A stretch of DNA of 64,000 bases from Pelecanus crispus (GCF_030463565.1 NC_134644.1:149693967-149757966); one strand, 5' to 3'. Numbered from the stretch's first letter, positions 8,871 to 22,800 are shown. Numbers and translations: made by a program. The notes: generated by a model from the letters alone, not told the origin.

Positions 8871-11800
8871 CTGTCTTGAGGGAAGGGGGCATGCAAATGA
8901 CACGGTTGCAGTGTTTGGGCGAATATTAGGAAATAATAAATTGAGGTTTCAGTACAAAGTTAAAAAACCATGATCATTTAATCCAATTAAAATGAGCTGC
9001 TCCACTGAACTAAGCGATGTCACTAGCTTGGGTTAACTTTTGAAGTTGTCTAGCTGTTGTATAAATTAACCCAGTCACAGCCTTCATGAAATCTGGCTCA
9101 TCATTAGAGATTTCTAAGGATACAATTGCAAAACACTTTTCTTAAGGACTAATTAAGAAGGGGTTGTGTAGAACGCTGACTCCCGTTTCCGCTAAGTATA
9201 ACTGCGCTGCAGAAACACCCTTGGCTAATGAGGTACAATATACTTTAATTTTATAGAAATGCTGTTATTAAGAAGTTCTCTGATGGTGTAGTAACTATTA
9301 AACTGCCACAGTAATTAGTAAAGTATTAAGTTTTATGTTGTTTTGCCTTAGGATGAACACGCTGCGGCAGCGTGCGGCGGGTTGTCGGGGTGTACTGGGG
9401 CAGCGCGGTTCGGGGGGTGAGGGGGGAGAGTGGGGGGTAGCCTGCCTGGCCCTGGCGCAGCACCCTCGCTGCTGCCAAAAAGTTGTGGAGATGTTGGAAA
9501 AGTAGAGGGAGGGTGGGATTTCCACACACCCCCCCCCCCCCTTTTTTTTTTTTTTTCTTCTCCACTTGTGTCTGGCAGCAGCTACGTGGTCCCTTAAGGT
9601 AGGATTTTGTAGACTAGTCTCTGGGAAAAAATAGATGCCAAATCTGTCGTCTCTGCAGAAGGCTGTCCTGGTCATAAGAAGGATTTTATATGGATGCTTA
9701 AAAAAACCTGCTAGTGCTCCAGAGCACTGTCGAGTAGTTTTAGCTCTAAATTTCTTCTGCTTTGTTTGATTCTGCCATTTATTTTTATTATCTAGGCAAA
9801 GCTGTAAGGTAAAAATCTCGTTTCTGAAGTAAATTATCCAGGAGTTTTTTTGAGCAGGGGAGGGGAAGGCGGCAGGAAGTTTTGTTTCCTAAAGCAGTGA
9901 GTTGCCTGTGTTTGCTTCATATAACCAACAAACCCTTTTAACGGGGTGGACCAAGTAGATGTCAGAGCTGCGTTAAAAATGTCCTGGAAATGAGACCCGC
10001 CACTGAACCTGGGAGCGGTTTGTCCATGCTGGGTGCACGCTTTGTGTGCCCCGACGTGGGCTGTCACGCCACAGATGCGCTCCGGTGCGCCGTGCCAGCT
10101 CCCCTGGGGGAGCAGGCGATTGGGGACACGGTGGGGACGCAGAGGGTGAGGGGGAGCTGGGGCCGTTCAGGCCAGGCTGCGCATGGTGGCAAGCGTTGCC
10201 CACATCAAAGCTGGTGGACCGCAGCCAGGGCTTGCGGGGTGGTTTGCTGCCATCAGTGCGGTGTGCGGTGGGACGTCAGATTAGAGTGGGGTCCGGTAAC
10301 CCCGGTGGGCCTGGAAGGACATGGGGGGATTCACCCAGGCTTGGCTGAAAGGCAAAAAATAGGTTTTTTAGCTACTTTGAAGGTTTCCTGGTTTGCTTTT
10401 AGGAGAGGGAAAGAGGGCAATGTGAAACTGCTGGAAAGAAAAGGCAAACTCTGTAAGTGAGAGGTGTAATGTGCCTTTTAAAAGGTTGGGTCCAGTCCTG
10501 ATGATAGCGGGAATCAGCTCTTGCTGATTTTAATAGCACCAGAGAGCAGCGCCAAGTATCCAGCTGTACTTGTCAGCTCCCATTTGGAAGAGGCTGATAA
10601 ACCTTTCCATCTCGTCCTGGTTTGCAGCAGTGGGACAAATGGTTTTCCAGAGCTTGTGTGATGGTCTAATCCTCTCTGCAAGCCCAAACGCGTGTTGGGA
10701 AACTTTGCTGGCTAGCAGGTTGTTCTGCGTACCGCAGCGTTATAGTGCTGCTCTCCTAGCAGAAGGTTAATCATGGCTCTCCTCTTCCTCAGTGAGGCTT
10801 CCGGAGTCTGGAGACTTTGCTTCGGGTCAGCAGTGCGTGTGTGGGGTTAGTTTTTAGGCTTTCAGTAAAATAGAGCACCGGGGCATCAACATCAACTGGG
10901 TGGTCTTTCTGGTTCTTCTGTAAGCATCTGAGCACTGATTTGTTGGCATAAATGTAGTTATTGAAGGATGATCCAAGGGTAGTATTTGGTATATTTTTCA
11001 GAAATATTTAGTATTTTAGCAGCACGATGCTATAATTTTCCTGCATTTGTTTCTAATGGTTACTTTGCTTTTGGTCTTTGGAAAATTAATAGTGTATTGG
11101 AGATGAGGAATGTTGTTTTTTTCAAAAATGCAGCTAGTCTTTGGAGATAGCAATTACAGAAGAGAGATGAAGGGCTGAAGAGCTAGGTGGCGTTTCAGAT
11201 TTATATGCCGTGTGTGTCTCTCCTATGCGTGTTAAATCTGCATTGCCAAGTAAGTTCCAAAGAAAGGTAGGAAATTTTTTAGTCTTGATTTATTTCCACC
11301 CTTCCTCAACTCACGTGAGCTTTTTCTCCTCGCTGTAGAATTAATAAATAGCCGTCCATTCCGTTGCTTTTTGTGGCTTGGCAGCGCCTGGAATCAGCCA
11401 GCAGCTTTTACAATGGCTGCTTCCCTTGCTCTGGCTGAACATCTGGGTGCTCCCATCCAACAGCTGCCTGCACTGCCTGTGCTGGAAATTCGGGGGAGCT
11501 CTGGGTTTTGCCACCAATCTTGGATATTATTATTCTGGTGCTGCAGTGAAGCTGCCCCTTATCTGGATGTTCTCAGGAGCCACTTTCTGGGAATAGGTTT
11601 CCCTCCCAGGTTAGCTTATCTTTTAAAAATTAAAGAACAGATGATTCTTGACCCGAGATCAAACACTGAAGCAGTTTCTCTTTTTAATATCTTAGCCCCG
11701 AGGTCTGCATTGGAACTGACTTCATATTCAGGCCTAAAGTGCAGAGATGTTTTCTCTGCATTTTTTTCTAGATCCTTATCGAGGAAGTAGATGAGAGCCT

Positions 11801-12032
11801 CGTCTTCAGGAACAAGTCAGGACAAATATCTCAGGGTTTGAAGTCAGGTACTGGGATTGTGGTTCTTGGGCAGATGATACCTCTGTGGTAGGTTTGAGGC
11901 AATTGCTCCAGCTAATGGGATAAAGATGGTGGACTTTGGAGAATGAGCTGTAAGCCTTCGGTTTGTTTGAAGTTTTGATGGATCTAAGTCTCTGTGGTCC
12001 TAATCTTTAAGTGGAATCTCAGGATGACCAGA
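8871..12032 (+). other. intron 1 segment with a CpG-rich patch, no gene recognised
   Basis: The DNA becomes AT-rich after the promoter region. A short CpG cluster with a small perfect hairpin (arms CACGCTG at 9358-9364 and CAGCGTG at 9368-9374) lies at 9356-9430. A second GC-rich stretch is at about 10000-10340. The open frames in these patches (up to 156 codons) have no family similarity and no splice context. Confidence 0.5.
9529..9556. repeat. C13-T15 pyrimidine tract
   Basis: Thirteen C are followed directly by 15 T. A homopyrimidine tract of this length can adopt triplex DNA and is prone to sequencing and length error. Minus-strand ORFs crossing it, which read it as lysine and glycine runs, are artefacts. 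Confidence 0.9.
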
Positions 12033-12090
12033 TCAAGGCCTAATTTCTTGACTAGCAGAGGTCAAAGCCTAATTTCTTGGCTAGCAGAGG
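12033..12090. repeat. 29-bp tandem duplication
   Basis: Two adjacent 29-bp units, 12033-12061 and 12062-12090, share the core CCTAATTTCTTG and differ at two positions. This looks like a fairly recent local tandem duplication inside intron 1. Confidence 0.9.
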
Positions 12091-15000
12091 TGCGAGTTAT
12101 GAAAAGCCCCACTTCAAACACGCAGCTATGATCTAATGCCTCCAGAGAGGATGGTGGAGAGCTACCTGCCGTCCTTGGTGGGGAACGTGGTGTTTTGGCA
12201 GGGAATCCTGAGCCTGGAGAAGAGCTTGTTCCTCTCCCTGCAGCAGCTGAGCTCCCTGCGGAGCAGCCAGTCGTTTGCAGAGCTCTCTGTTTGCCCTGCT
12301 CTTCATGGCCAATTGTCTTTGTAAAATGTTGAGCAGAGGCATATGGATGGCATTTATTAATTACATTATCTCATCAAATTGACTTTTGCCATTGACCAGT
12401 TTAAACATTTTCCTTATGGCAAAGAATTACAGGCTTTAGTAAGGCTCAGCGGCTGAACAAAGGGCTCTTGTCTAGTTACGGAAAAGTACTCTTTTGTCTT
12501 CTGAAGAGATTTGACTGACTATGATTTTTAACAGAAATGTTGTGTTTGAGACTGGCAAGCTAATTCGAGGCCGCACGTAAGACCGTACTTGAATGTAAGT
12601 CATAAAGATGCCTTCTGTGCTGCTGCATTTGAGAGGATGCACAAGTCATGAGCAAGCAATTTGGTCCACATTCAAGTTGCTTTGCTCTCTGTGTTGTAGC
12701 AAGTATGAGAGAATTACTTCAGGTTGTTCTGCGAACAGCTTGTTGTTTGGTTATGTTTGGTTCATGCTTACAAGACGATAGTAAACTGCTATCTATAATC
12801 TTTTCAGGACTAGTAATTTATTCATAGGTTACATGGCACTATTCAGTGATTTGGGAACAAGATTTCTCGTGCTCACATTGAAGTATAATTTGCAATCTCT
12901 TGAGTAAAGACTGCATTAGTGTTTGACCCTGTAATGATGACAGTTCTCTCTATGTATGTTGTTTTCTTTATTAGCTCAGCCCTGAGGGATGCTTTCAAAA
13001 GCATACTAGCTATTTAGGCAGAAATACAAAATACATGTAATCCTCAAAAGTATGGGAAACTGATTGCAGTAGGAGAAAAAATAGCGTTTAACAACCATTT
13101 GCAACAAGTACTTTTGCACTGAACAAATTATTTTTGTTGACGTCTCAAGTAGGGGGTTCATTTAAAGTGAAATAATGACTAATAGGGCGGTGAGGAATCT
13201 GCAAAACTTGGCCTTGTCTGTAGATAGGCTATTAGTGTGTCACGTAAGCTGTGCTTAACTAAAGCCTGAGCTGGACGCTCCATATGAAATCACTATTTTT
13301 AGTTTATATATAAACAAGTTCTTTAGAAATCTCCCTTCTAAGATAAATTGTTTTGTTCTAAAGGTGAATTGATTTGGGAAAGTTCAAATAAAAACCTGTT
13401 TGGCTGTGTTTGAGTTGTGAGCGTGAAGATAAATACATACTTTGTACTCTTGTTAATGGTAAGGAGACAAAGGGACTTGCAGAAGGTCAAACAGCCTGTG
13501 GTGTACGCAGAAACTGAATCAAAATGTTCAGAAAGCAGCATTGTGATTAACAGCCAGAATGTATTGTCTGTATTTAAATATTATGTTGTCAGACATGTTT
13601 TGTTCCTGCTTGGTTAACCATAATAAAGCATAATTTTCGCTAGAGGTGCTTCCACACTGATGGAGGTCACTTGTCACCTTTCAGATCAGTGTGAAGTGGC
13701 CCATCCTTATTTTTTGAAGTGTATTTCAGAAGTGTGACTGTAATGGTCTCATAGAGCTGTAGGAAACAGTGCTGCTAAAGCAGTATAGCTTGGGAGATGA
13801 AATACTTCTCAGGGAGCAGTTGGGTGCGTGACTGGTATGGCCTCAAGACTAAGGATGTTTCGAGAGAGAAGAAAAAGTGTAATGTGCTTGCTGCCACATG
13901 AACGAATAACCTAACTAGGTCTTCCATCTCTCCTGCCTTCCCCAGGATCCTCTCCGGTATGTCTGCTTATGTCCTTCCATTAGTTATACAAGTAGAAGCA
14001 AGCTTTCCTCTTTCTCTGGGCTGAGCTGCATTAATTCCATCTGTGGTGACTCTGCAGTACCTGCAGGAACAGCTGGCTGGATGCAGCAGCTGGAGGGCAC
14101 AGCTGTGACCAGCCAAGCCCGGTGCACTTGATTTCTTTTGGCTTTAAGAGCTGAGTCTTGTTTGCTTTTTGGACTGGGGTTTGCAGGGGAAGGCTAATAA
14201 TGGGTTTGAATGCATGGCATATCTTGCAGGCTGCGGAGAGGAGAGATGTCCAGGAGACAGATTCTTCCTTTGCTTGCTTGTCCTTGTGGTTGTTTATCTG
14301 TGCTTGCTCTGGATGTGGAGATCCCAGAACCAGTGTGCCACTTAAACTGATTACCAGGTGAAAGCCTCCACAAAGCCTTTTCTTTCGGATCCCTTTCAAG
14401 TGTTGTGCAGTTCTGCTTTCAAATATGCAGGTGCGGAGGTGTGACATTGACGGTGTTCTTACTATTTAAAATGGAAACCTGCAAGGGAAGCAAAGCGGAA
14501 AGGTGAAGCTAGTTCAAAGTAATGGAAATGCATCATCATTGGGACATCCAAAAATCGAGCTTCTGTTGAATATAAATTTGTGACATTGCATAGTAAAAAT
14601 AGGTATGGCTTAGCCCTATAAATAATAATAGTGTATAATTCCTGCAGCAAGGATGTGCATAAAATAATGTTGCTGAGACACAAGATTCTGAGTTTTCTAT
14701 GGAAGGAGGATTGCAGAACGTCCAGGTCCTGTCCTGGCCGTGGGACTGTGTCTCTTCCCAGTCGGGAGCTCAGGGACACTCCGTACTTGCCACTGGTGGC
14801 AGTGCAAGCACAGTGCATGGAAGTGTGCAGCAAGGAGAAGGAGCATCCATGGACAGGGGGTGTGAAACCTGGTTATGTTAGTAACTGGCTTGCATAAGTC
14901 TCATTATAAGAAGGTGAAAAGTTCTCAAGAACTGCTGTGGCAGCGTACAATGTTAGAAGATTAATGCTTTAGGATCATTAGTGACTTAGGCGTCTGTAGC

Positions 15001-17851
15001 ATGTGGAACTCACAAATCTCTTTCTCCATGGTAGAACAAGAAAGGTGACTGGTACTGGAGGTACATAGGAAAAGTTACTGAAGTGCCACGTATAGCTTAT
15101 AAATTCTTGTCTTTGGTGGAGTTGCTTATAATTTTGCAGTGTGCTCTTTGATTATTTCTCAGCTGTGAAGGCTGATTTTTTTGAATGTAACATCTAAAAT
15201 GCCACGAAACAAAACTTTTTGGAGTATGTTTGAAATTACAGGTTCATAGAGACTGTCTTCTACAGAGCATTCAGCACTGAGCTCTCTACAGCTGTTGCAG
15301 TTCTAGCTTGGAAGGTCTTTGAAACTTTGTGTGTGTATTTTATATAGATCTTTATTCTACATAGATCTCTGTTTTACGTATATTTCTATTTTATATACTT
15401 GTATGTGTATCTTTTACAAAAGGCAGTGTGTCTTTCAAGTGTCGGGAAAACAAATGCCCTGCAGAACATGGGGAGGACTCCCAGTTAAATAAACAGAACA
15501 AAATTGCTCTCACAATTGTCTTAATAATTCTCCTGGCCTGAATTAGGATGGGAATAGCAGCTTCTCTGACCTAACTTACTAGGAAAAAAAGCCTTAAACA
15601 GAAGGTGGTCTTTACAAATGGTTTCCCTCTTGTTTCTCCACTTGTGATTTAATACAGCAATTTTGTAACAGTTTTCCTCGCTAAGTATGATTTGATCCTC
15701 TGTAGCTCCCATGGGTGCCTTTGGTTTGATTCTCCAGCACAGCCTTCCCTCTGCCCTCAAAGCCCTGGTAAGGGGGCACGCATGGTCATTGCAAAATGTG
15801 AATGAGTTAGAAAAATTTTGTTTTAAAGACAAAAACTGGGAATAGTGGTTAGCATAGGTCTGTACCTGACCTGGCCAGGCTGGGAGATCACACCAGAGCT
15901 GTTGTGACCCAAATGGACTCCTGGCTCAGCTGAAATTATCTGCCCATGTTGCAGCTTGGGACAACCGAATTTGCATTTTCCTCCCTTTTGACCCAAATGC
16001 TCTGGTGGACATGTCTGTCTGCTGCGTGAAAACATGGCAGAGGTCTCCAGAAGTTTCCAGAGAGTTTGGCAGTGAGCAGAAGGTGGGTGAGGAAGCCCTG
16101 TGGCAAACTATGAGATGGTTTCTGCCCTTCTGGTAGAAGCTGTGGTCCTTCCTGTGGAGCAGCATAGGGCATCTGTTGGCGTGCAGGGGGGAGGAATGAT
16201 ACGAGGGTGTGGAAGAAGCGGCTACTCTGAACACTGGCTATAAAAAATGTACTAATACCATTTAACAACCTTATCTCCAACTTATTGAATCATGGTTGGG
16301 TACCTCATTGCCACTTAACGGCCTGACAGTGCAGGGTTTGAGGGTGAGGAGAGTAGGTACCATGGCCACCTGTTAAAAACAGACTTAACCTCCTTCAAGC
16401 ACGCAGGTGCTGGAGGAGACAGGGCGTTCAAGTTGAGTATGACTGGCTGTCTCCAGTCGTGCTGCCTATTGGAAACGCTTTTCTCTCTGGTGGCATTTAG
16501 CCCAAGCAGCCATGCCCTGTTGAAGAGCAGGGCTATGTTCTGCAAGGGGGGATCTCTGTGCTGCTGCGGAGGCTCAGGCTCAGTAATAAATCGCCTTTCT
16601 GCTGGGGTGGGGAGGCAGAGGTGTGCCCGTGCCAGTGTGCTGGGGCTCACTGGATGGAGGGAGCTTCTGAGCTCCTGATAACGCAAGAGCATTGGGTATA
16701 ACATGGTTTGAGACAGTACTCTTATTAGTATTGCTGTGCTGAAAATGCCACTTCTTGTGTGTTTTGTAACTGTAGGGCATTAGAAAGGGGAAATGACCTT
16801 TCTTGCCTTTTGTTCCTGTTCTTATTGTGATCACAACCTGAAAAGCTTATTCTGCCCTTGGCAGGTTTGGGGTTTTGTGCTTTTCACTAATGCTGCTTTC
16901 TTGACTGCATCTCTCCCACTTAACCAAGAGCTGGTGACTTGGCATCTTGATGCAGGTCTCTTCTGGTGGACACCTGTAATTGGTCTTCTGCCTGGTGGCA
17001 TAAATTGTCATATACCAAAAGCCAGATACACTTAATAGTGATGAAGGTTTCCTGATACTTTTTTTGAGAACTATGAATCTTGTCTGTGGGTTAAAGAAGT
17101 CTTCTGGGCTTGTGAATATTTAGTAATGCTACCGAGGTCATGTGCCTATCATTTTATTTTTTTGTTTTTCTGACCTCCTCTATCTGCACTGGAAGAATTA
17201 GGCAGCTTTGGGTTATGACAGAAAAAAATCTTAGTTTGGGAAAATTGTGGTGCTTCTATAATATACAGATAGGAGTCTCTGTGATGATGCTTCACCATGT
17301 TACTCCTTGCTGTTTCACATTAACATCTGAGGATCTTACCTCCACTGGTTTAAATGTGTAAAGGTATTTGACTTGAGGAACCTGAGGAAGACTGAGAAGG
17401 AAACTATTTCTGGCAGACACTGTCAGTCTCAAAAAAAGTAGGTAGGATCTTGTCATGAAGATTGTGGCTGTACAGACAGTCAGAGCTGGCACAGTTCCCG
17501 TGTAGTAGAGCAGCTCACATGGGATTTCTGTATTTGTGATCAGAGATGAAGGGGTCCTAAGGGAGGATTAGCAGGAGTATTTTGGGGGATTTCTCTGTGG
17601 CTTCCTAGAGATGCACAGAAAAAGCTTATATCTTTCTCTGTCGTTATTTAATTCAGCTAACCTAATTGGAAAGCCTCCTTAGAGCAATCTCTGGCAGCTA
17701 GCTGTAGCAGCTGTACAATTAGTAGTGTCACCTAACAGGAGAGCAAAACAAGGAGCGGTAGGAAACTGGAGGTGGATGTTTCTGTGTATCTTAACAACCC
17801 TCCCAACAGCCAAGCTTGCTAGAGTGAACTCAGCTGTGAATTTTAAGAACT
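12091..17851 (+). other. intron 1 segment, no gene recognised
   Basis: Only short frames occur on both strands, up to 138 codons, without similarity, splice-signal pairs or known motifs. The stretch at about 15330-15410 is a degenerate AT-rich repeat of TTTTATATA/TAGATCT-like words. Nothing else stands out. Confidence 0.5.
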
Positions 17852-17889
17852 AAAAAAAAAAAAAGGAAAAGTCTGTTTTTTTTTTTTTT
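17852..17889. repeat. A13 / T14 inverted homopolymer pair
   Basis: Thirteen A (17852-17864) and fourteen T (17876-17889) are separated by 11 bp. In single-stranded DNA or RNA they could pair into an all A-T hairpin. It may also be two independent slippage tracts. Confidence 0.8.
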
Positions 17890-18869
17890 AAAGGCTTAAA
17901 ATTCTGAATGCCTTGATTTTCTTACTGCCAGTCTTGTCATGCTGTTAAGCTCCACAAAAGGTGGATTTGACCCCAGAGTTACTGTTTTGGCTACATAACC
18001 CCCTTTTGCTCCTTGAAGCATTCAGTTCTGGGGTTTTGGCATTGTTGTAGTTAATTTACAGATGAATTTATTAATGAAATTGTACACAAACATGACTGGC
18101 TGTGGGGGCTGGTGGGCTCTATTGCCCATTCCTTGAGGTCTGAGCCATCAGGCTGGGTGGGGAAGAGATGTATAATTAACTGCTTTATATATCTGGGGAT
18201 AGTTCTTTGGCCTTTGCCCTCCTGGCCTGATGACTGGAGTATGCTTTGTTTGGGGATAGCCCTGAAGCCCATAGAGAGTAGGAGCTGCTGTGGAAGAGCA
18301 TCAGCCCTGGGGCTGACCGTGCTGCAGCAGGGCAGGAGGTGGCGGAGCCGGTGGCAGTGATGCTCCCTGGCCGCACGGTTCAGGGCTGTACGTAGGCACC
18401 AGAGGCCAGAGAGAGGTTTGCATTTGAATTGCCAACTTGGCACTTTCCAGCTTCACATCATTAATTACTGTGATGCTAATGTCGTTTAGCTATACGTGTA
18501 TATTCAGGGAGTGTTTAGTTAAGAGTATGTATGGGGCAAGTCATAATTTCCCAGTCTGTGTGGAGTTATGTGGTCGTCATGCTTGAAGCGTGTGACCCAT
18601 GGTAAGAAAGGATGGGGTTTGGAAGTGGTATTAACCTAGTGGCCTATGTCAGGAACTCGAAAGTGTGGGCTATTTATAATTATCCACAGGTGGAGAGGGA
18701 GGCAGCAATGCACAGTACTATAATAATTATCAGCAGTATAGAAGTTCATCTCTTAAGCCATTGGGTCTCATGCACTAAAAAGTACTTCATCTGAAGTCTG
18801 GCACAGCCTTCAGATGGAGCTGTTCAAAGGCATTCTGACCTAATTTTGCTGCAAAAGTGTGCGAGCCTT

Positions 18870-19480
18870 CCTCATTCCCCTAATTTCTTGCAGAAGGTTG
18901 CAATGATAAAGTCTTCATCCCCTACATGTGCATATATTTTACTGCAGAGCATTTGAATAAAAGCAGCCATTACAAGCCAGGTGGTAAATATACCATGCAG
19001 CTTAACAGAAATGACCTTCAATTAAGCAGAGGCGGGCCCTTCTTGTGTGCTTTGCAGTTGTCAATTAGCTTTCCTTAAGACTTTTTTTTTATTTGCTGGG
19101 TCTTTTTGTGACTAATTGCAAAGCCTGAAGTGCTGTGCTGGCTCTGAGTGTACAAGTAAAGACTTTGTGTTACGCCAAACATCTCTAAAATGTGAAGCAG
19201 CTTATAAATAAAAGTTTACATTCTTTTCCAGGGAAATAAATAATGAAATTATAAAACATTGTCCACGGAGCTATGTAAATTTATCAGTTAAAGCATATAG
19301 CGTAAGTGCTTTGACTTCCCTTTGGGTAAATCAAAGCAGATGTAACGACATTATGTCTTAATGGGCTTTTGTCTTCAAAATAAAACGGGGAAAAATGAAG
19401 TCTGTTTTTCAACAGTGGTATGATAGAGCGTACTGCAGTGATGGGTAGTGCTCCATGTTATTGTCTGCATAGCTGTAGGC
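18870..19480 (+). promoter_or_regulatory. candidate conserved non-coding element, AT-rich, in intron 1
   Basis: This roughly 600-bp stretch is AT-rich and free of recognisable mobile elements. It is dense in homeodomain-like ATTA/TAAT cores (for example TCAATTAGC and ACTAATTGC) with no long ORF. That texture is common in vertebrate developmental enhancers, but conservation cannot be seen from one genome. Confidence 0.2.
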
Positions 19481-19504
19481 TGTTTTTATCAGAAGATAAA
19501 AACA
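19481..19504. repeat. perfect hairpin, 10-bp arms
   Basis: TGTTTTTATC (19481-19490), loop AGAA, then the exact reverse complement GATAAAAACA (19495-19504). A-T rich arms with a four-base loop. No terminator, tRNA or microRNA features accompany it. Confidence 0.88.
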
Positions 19505-19782
19505 AACAAAGCAACCTGTACTAAGGGCTTTTAAATTCTAACCTGTCAACTTGCACGTTTTCTCATGCCATTATCACCACGGTGGTGGTGTAAGACTACA
19601 GGTTTCCTACCAGAAATGTCGCTTTTTGTTCAGTGTGGGTTTTTTTGACTTGTGGTAATGGTATTTTTGAGCAATGCTGTGCCATACATGGTAACTATAG
19701 AGCACTTAATTGTAATTTGTATCTTAAGTTCTTTATTTGCTCTTTTTCTCTGTAATCTCTTGTGCTTCCAACCTCATTAGAC

Positions 19783-19785
<3 letters not shown>

Positions 19786-19816
<31 letters not shown>
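19786..19816. repeat. T31 homopolymer with pyrimidine tail
   Basis: Thirty-one T are followed by CCCCTCCCTCTCCC, giving a homopyrimidine tract of about 45 bp. On the opposite strand it could be the poly(A) tail of an old minus-strand retroposed copy, but I cannot recognise such an element beside it. Confidence 0.9.
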
Positions 19817-22800
19817 CCCCTCCCTCTCCCTGCTGCTTTTGTTCTGTCAGGCAAGCCAGGTAACTGTTAGCATTGGCACCACTCTTCAGTCTCATGTTGC
19901 AAGTACAAGATCCAAGAGCAGAAGAAGAGGTAGATGAAAAACCGGGCCTGCTCTGGTCCTTTGCCCACCCTCAGGAATCCTGCTTGCTCAGCTCACGGCA
20001 GTGAAAAGGGGGGAACCGGGAGGGGACGGTTGGGAGCAACCAAAGTAGTGGCAGAGCTCTTGGCGGGAAGGAGATGCTGGACTGCTGGCACGTCTTGGCT
20101 AGACCATAATTAAAGAAAAAAACCTGGAGGTGACTGGTCTGGGGTGGAAAAGAGTCCCTGTATCAGGGATACTAGCTCCATCTTTGATTCGTCAGCTGTG
20201 TCTTTTTGACAGTGCTGGAGCGAGCGAAACAAGTGTTTAAGCAGACGTGAATGATTTGAGCACCGCATCCCTCATCCCCTTTGGTTTTTGGAAAGTGATT
20301 GTGTGGAGCCAAGCTTTGCAGCTTGGCATTTCTCTGTGCTCTTTGGGTTTTCTTGGAAGCCTTTGTATTCTCCTCTCGGACTCGGGGAGGATGGGAATGG
20401 TGGGTGCAAAGTGCTGATGAAGGCGGTGCTCCTCCTCTGACTGACAGCATCACCTCAAAATTTATTTTTGTGCAAATCACCATTTGACTGTTTAAGTGAC
20501 CAGTAACTGTGCTCGCTCAAATGGAGGGGGAGCTGGCTGAAGTTAGGATTAGTTGGAGAACTATCAGGTTACTGAGGGCACTATAATCAAGGTGACAGCT
20601 GCTTTCCTTATGCTATAGTGAAACAAAATATCCCAAACCCTTCGACAGAGCCTCACAAATACATTAATCTCAGTGCTTTTACTCTTTCCACAGGTTGGTG
20701 GAATACTTAGCACTGTTGGCTAATGAAATACTGGAGTGCTAATCTCTTTCCATGGATACCAGAGGGGAAAATGTTGAGTATCGCTACCCCAAGAGCCTGG
20801 GCTTATGCTTGCATCAATGAATGTTTTCAAGGCAGCCGGCACAGGGAGGGAAGTGTTTTCTCCCTGGGGTGCTTGTGCACCCGCTGTAGGTGCTGAGCGT
20901 GGCATGGGGGGAAGAGGAAGGGTGGGCTCCAGCACACCCGGGGGGATTATCTGTGCTTCAGCAGCTGCTGTCTGGATGCTCGCTTCCCTATACCCTGCCT
21001 GGTGAGCAACCTGTTAACACAACCCTTTCTCCCTCCCACCCCTTCCGAGGTATTTAAGTAACCTTAAGTAACCATTTCTTTCTTTGGCTACTTAAGCTGA
21101 CACACATTGAGATACTCAGGAGTGAAAAATGGGAGGTGCTACTTGAAATAGCATTGATGTGCTGCTGTTCAGGAGAAGCGTGTTTGAGGAGCAGGCTATG
21201 AGAGTCCTCTCTGAGCTCTATTTATACCTCCCTTCTAATAATACTAGTTGAATTTATTTTATTTTTGAACAAAAACTGCTGTGGGTGTCTTAGCCACAGA
21301 AAAACACAAAAATACCTTGCTAGGTTTTGGGTGCAGTTTGTTTCTAGTGATGAAGGGCAAGCATGTGCAGGGAAGAGGTTTATGTGAAAGAGTAAGATAA
21401 ATGGAGACCACAAGAAATTACTAGTCCTGGGCTTTATTGTGGGATGGTGACTGAAGTTTTAGGAACTGTCCTCTGGTACAAAGCCTTTTCTTAATAGGTT
21501 CCTCATCAGAGAAAACTAGTCTTAGGCTTGATTTTTGGATTGCCAGGGCCATGCTCCCTGAGCAGTCAGAGGGCTGTAAGCCCTGGTTTCCTTTAAGGCA
21601 GAGGGGTCTGCAGAAGGGTCTGCTGCGACAGACAGCATCAGAGGTCCTACTGGGAATCTTGAATCTGTAAAGACAGCAGGGATGAGAGACTTAAAAATTG
21701 CAGCGGGGAAAGGCACGAATAACCTAATTGCTGAGCCTCACTGCACAGAAAGTGTAGCCTTAGCTGCTGCATGCCAACTGCCACATCCCCTTTCTGCTTA
21801 GGATAGGCAGAGGAGAACAAGGAGCAGAAGTACTCTGAGAAGATCAACTTGATTAAACTTTACTTACACAGGTCTGAAAGTTCTCCAGGAGTTTCACTGA
21901 GTGCATTTTAAGCGATGGCTGTAAGAGCCTGAAGCAGGTGGAGCTGCAGCAGGAGGGAAGGTGGGCAGTCTCCAGCTGCAGGGTTTGCGGGAGGCTTCTT
22001 CCCCACCACGAGCTCCTTCCACGCAGCCCTCCTGTTCCACCGGGCTGCCAGCACGACTGGAAACCTCCCCTTTCCCTGGCCACAGAGCCTTTTCCAGCTT
22101 ATGGAAAAGCACGTCTGTATCTCACTTCATTTGTGGTCAATGACGTGAAATGTTTCCAGAGTTGAGCGTACGCACTGAGCAGTGCTGATACTCCCGTCAG
22201 GGCAAAGAAATGGGGTGAGAGTTAAGGTATTGGTAGAGCATGAACTCTTTATTTCCTGGCTTGCAGCTTCTTGGTTATTTCAAAGGACCTAGTTTTATCC
22301 TTTTATCTTTTCTCAGTTGCACCTAGCTTGGGCGAAGCCTGTGCTGTGCGCAGACAGTGTTGGAAGACGTGCATTTTGAAGCAGAGAAACTGCTCAGCGG
22401 TGAGGAAGCATGAATGTCTGACAGGCAGCTTTTGTACCTCATGATTTTTACTCTTGGAAGGTCTGGAGCACTAGATGCCCCAATAACAAATCTCCCATGA
22501 GCCGAAGACTAAGCGGTGGAGGCCACAACAGCCACGGTTGCATCCAGGCTCTCCCAGGGGGACTGGTTAACCTGAACCCTTGCAGGAAGGATGGCTGGGG
22601 TGTGCCAAGTTCCCGCTCACACAGTAGAGATCCCGCATGCCTCTGTTTTCAAAATTCTTGAGGTTTTTTTCCATACAATGCAAGTAGAGGCTGCAACTGT
22701 AAGGCTCACCTGTTGCATGAAGTGGCAGCTTCTTCCAAGGGAGAAGGAACAAACACTAAGGAAATTATAGGGAGAAGTGTTCCAATAAGAATTTTTTAGG

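Noticed and set aside
9298-9675. Minus-strand ORF with a poly-Lys and Gly stretch
   Set aside because: The lysine and glycine runs are the translated T15 and C13 tract. The rest has no similarity.
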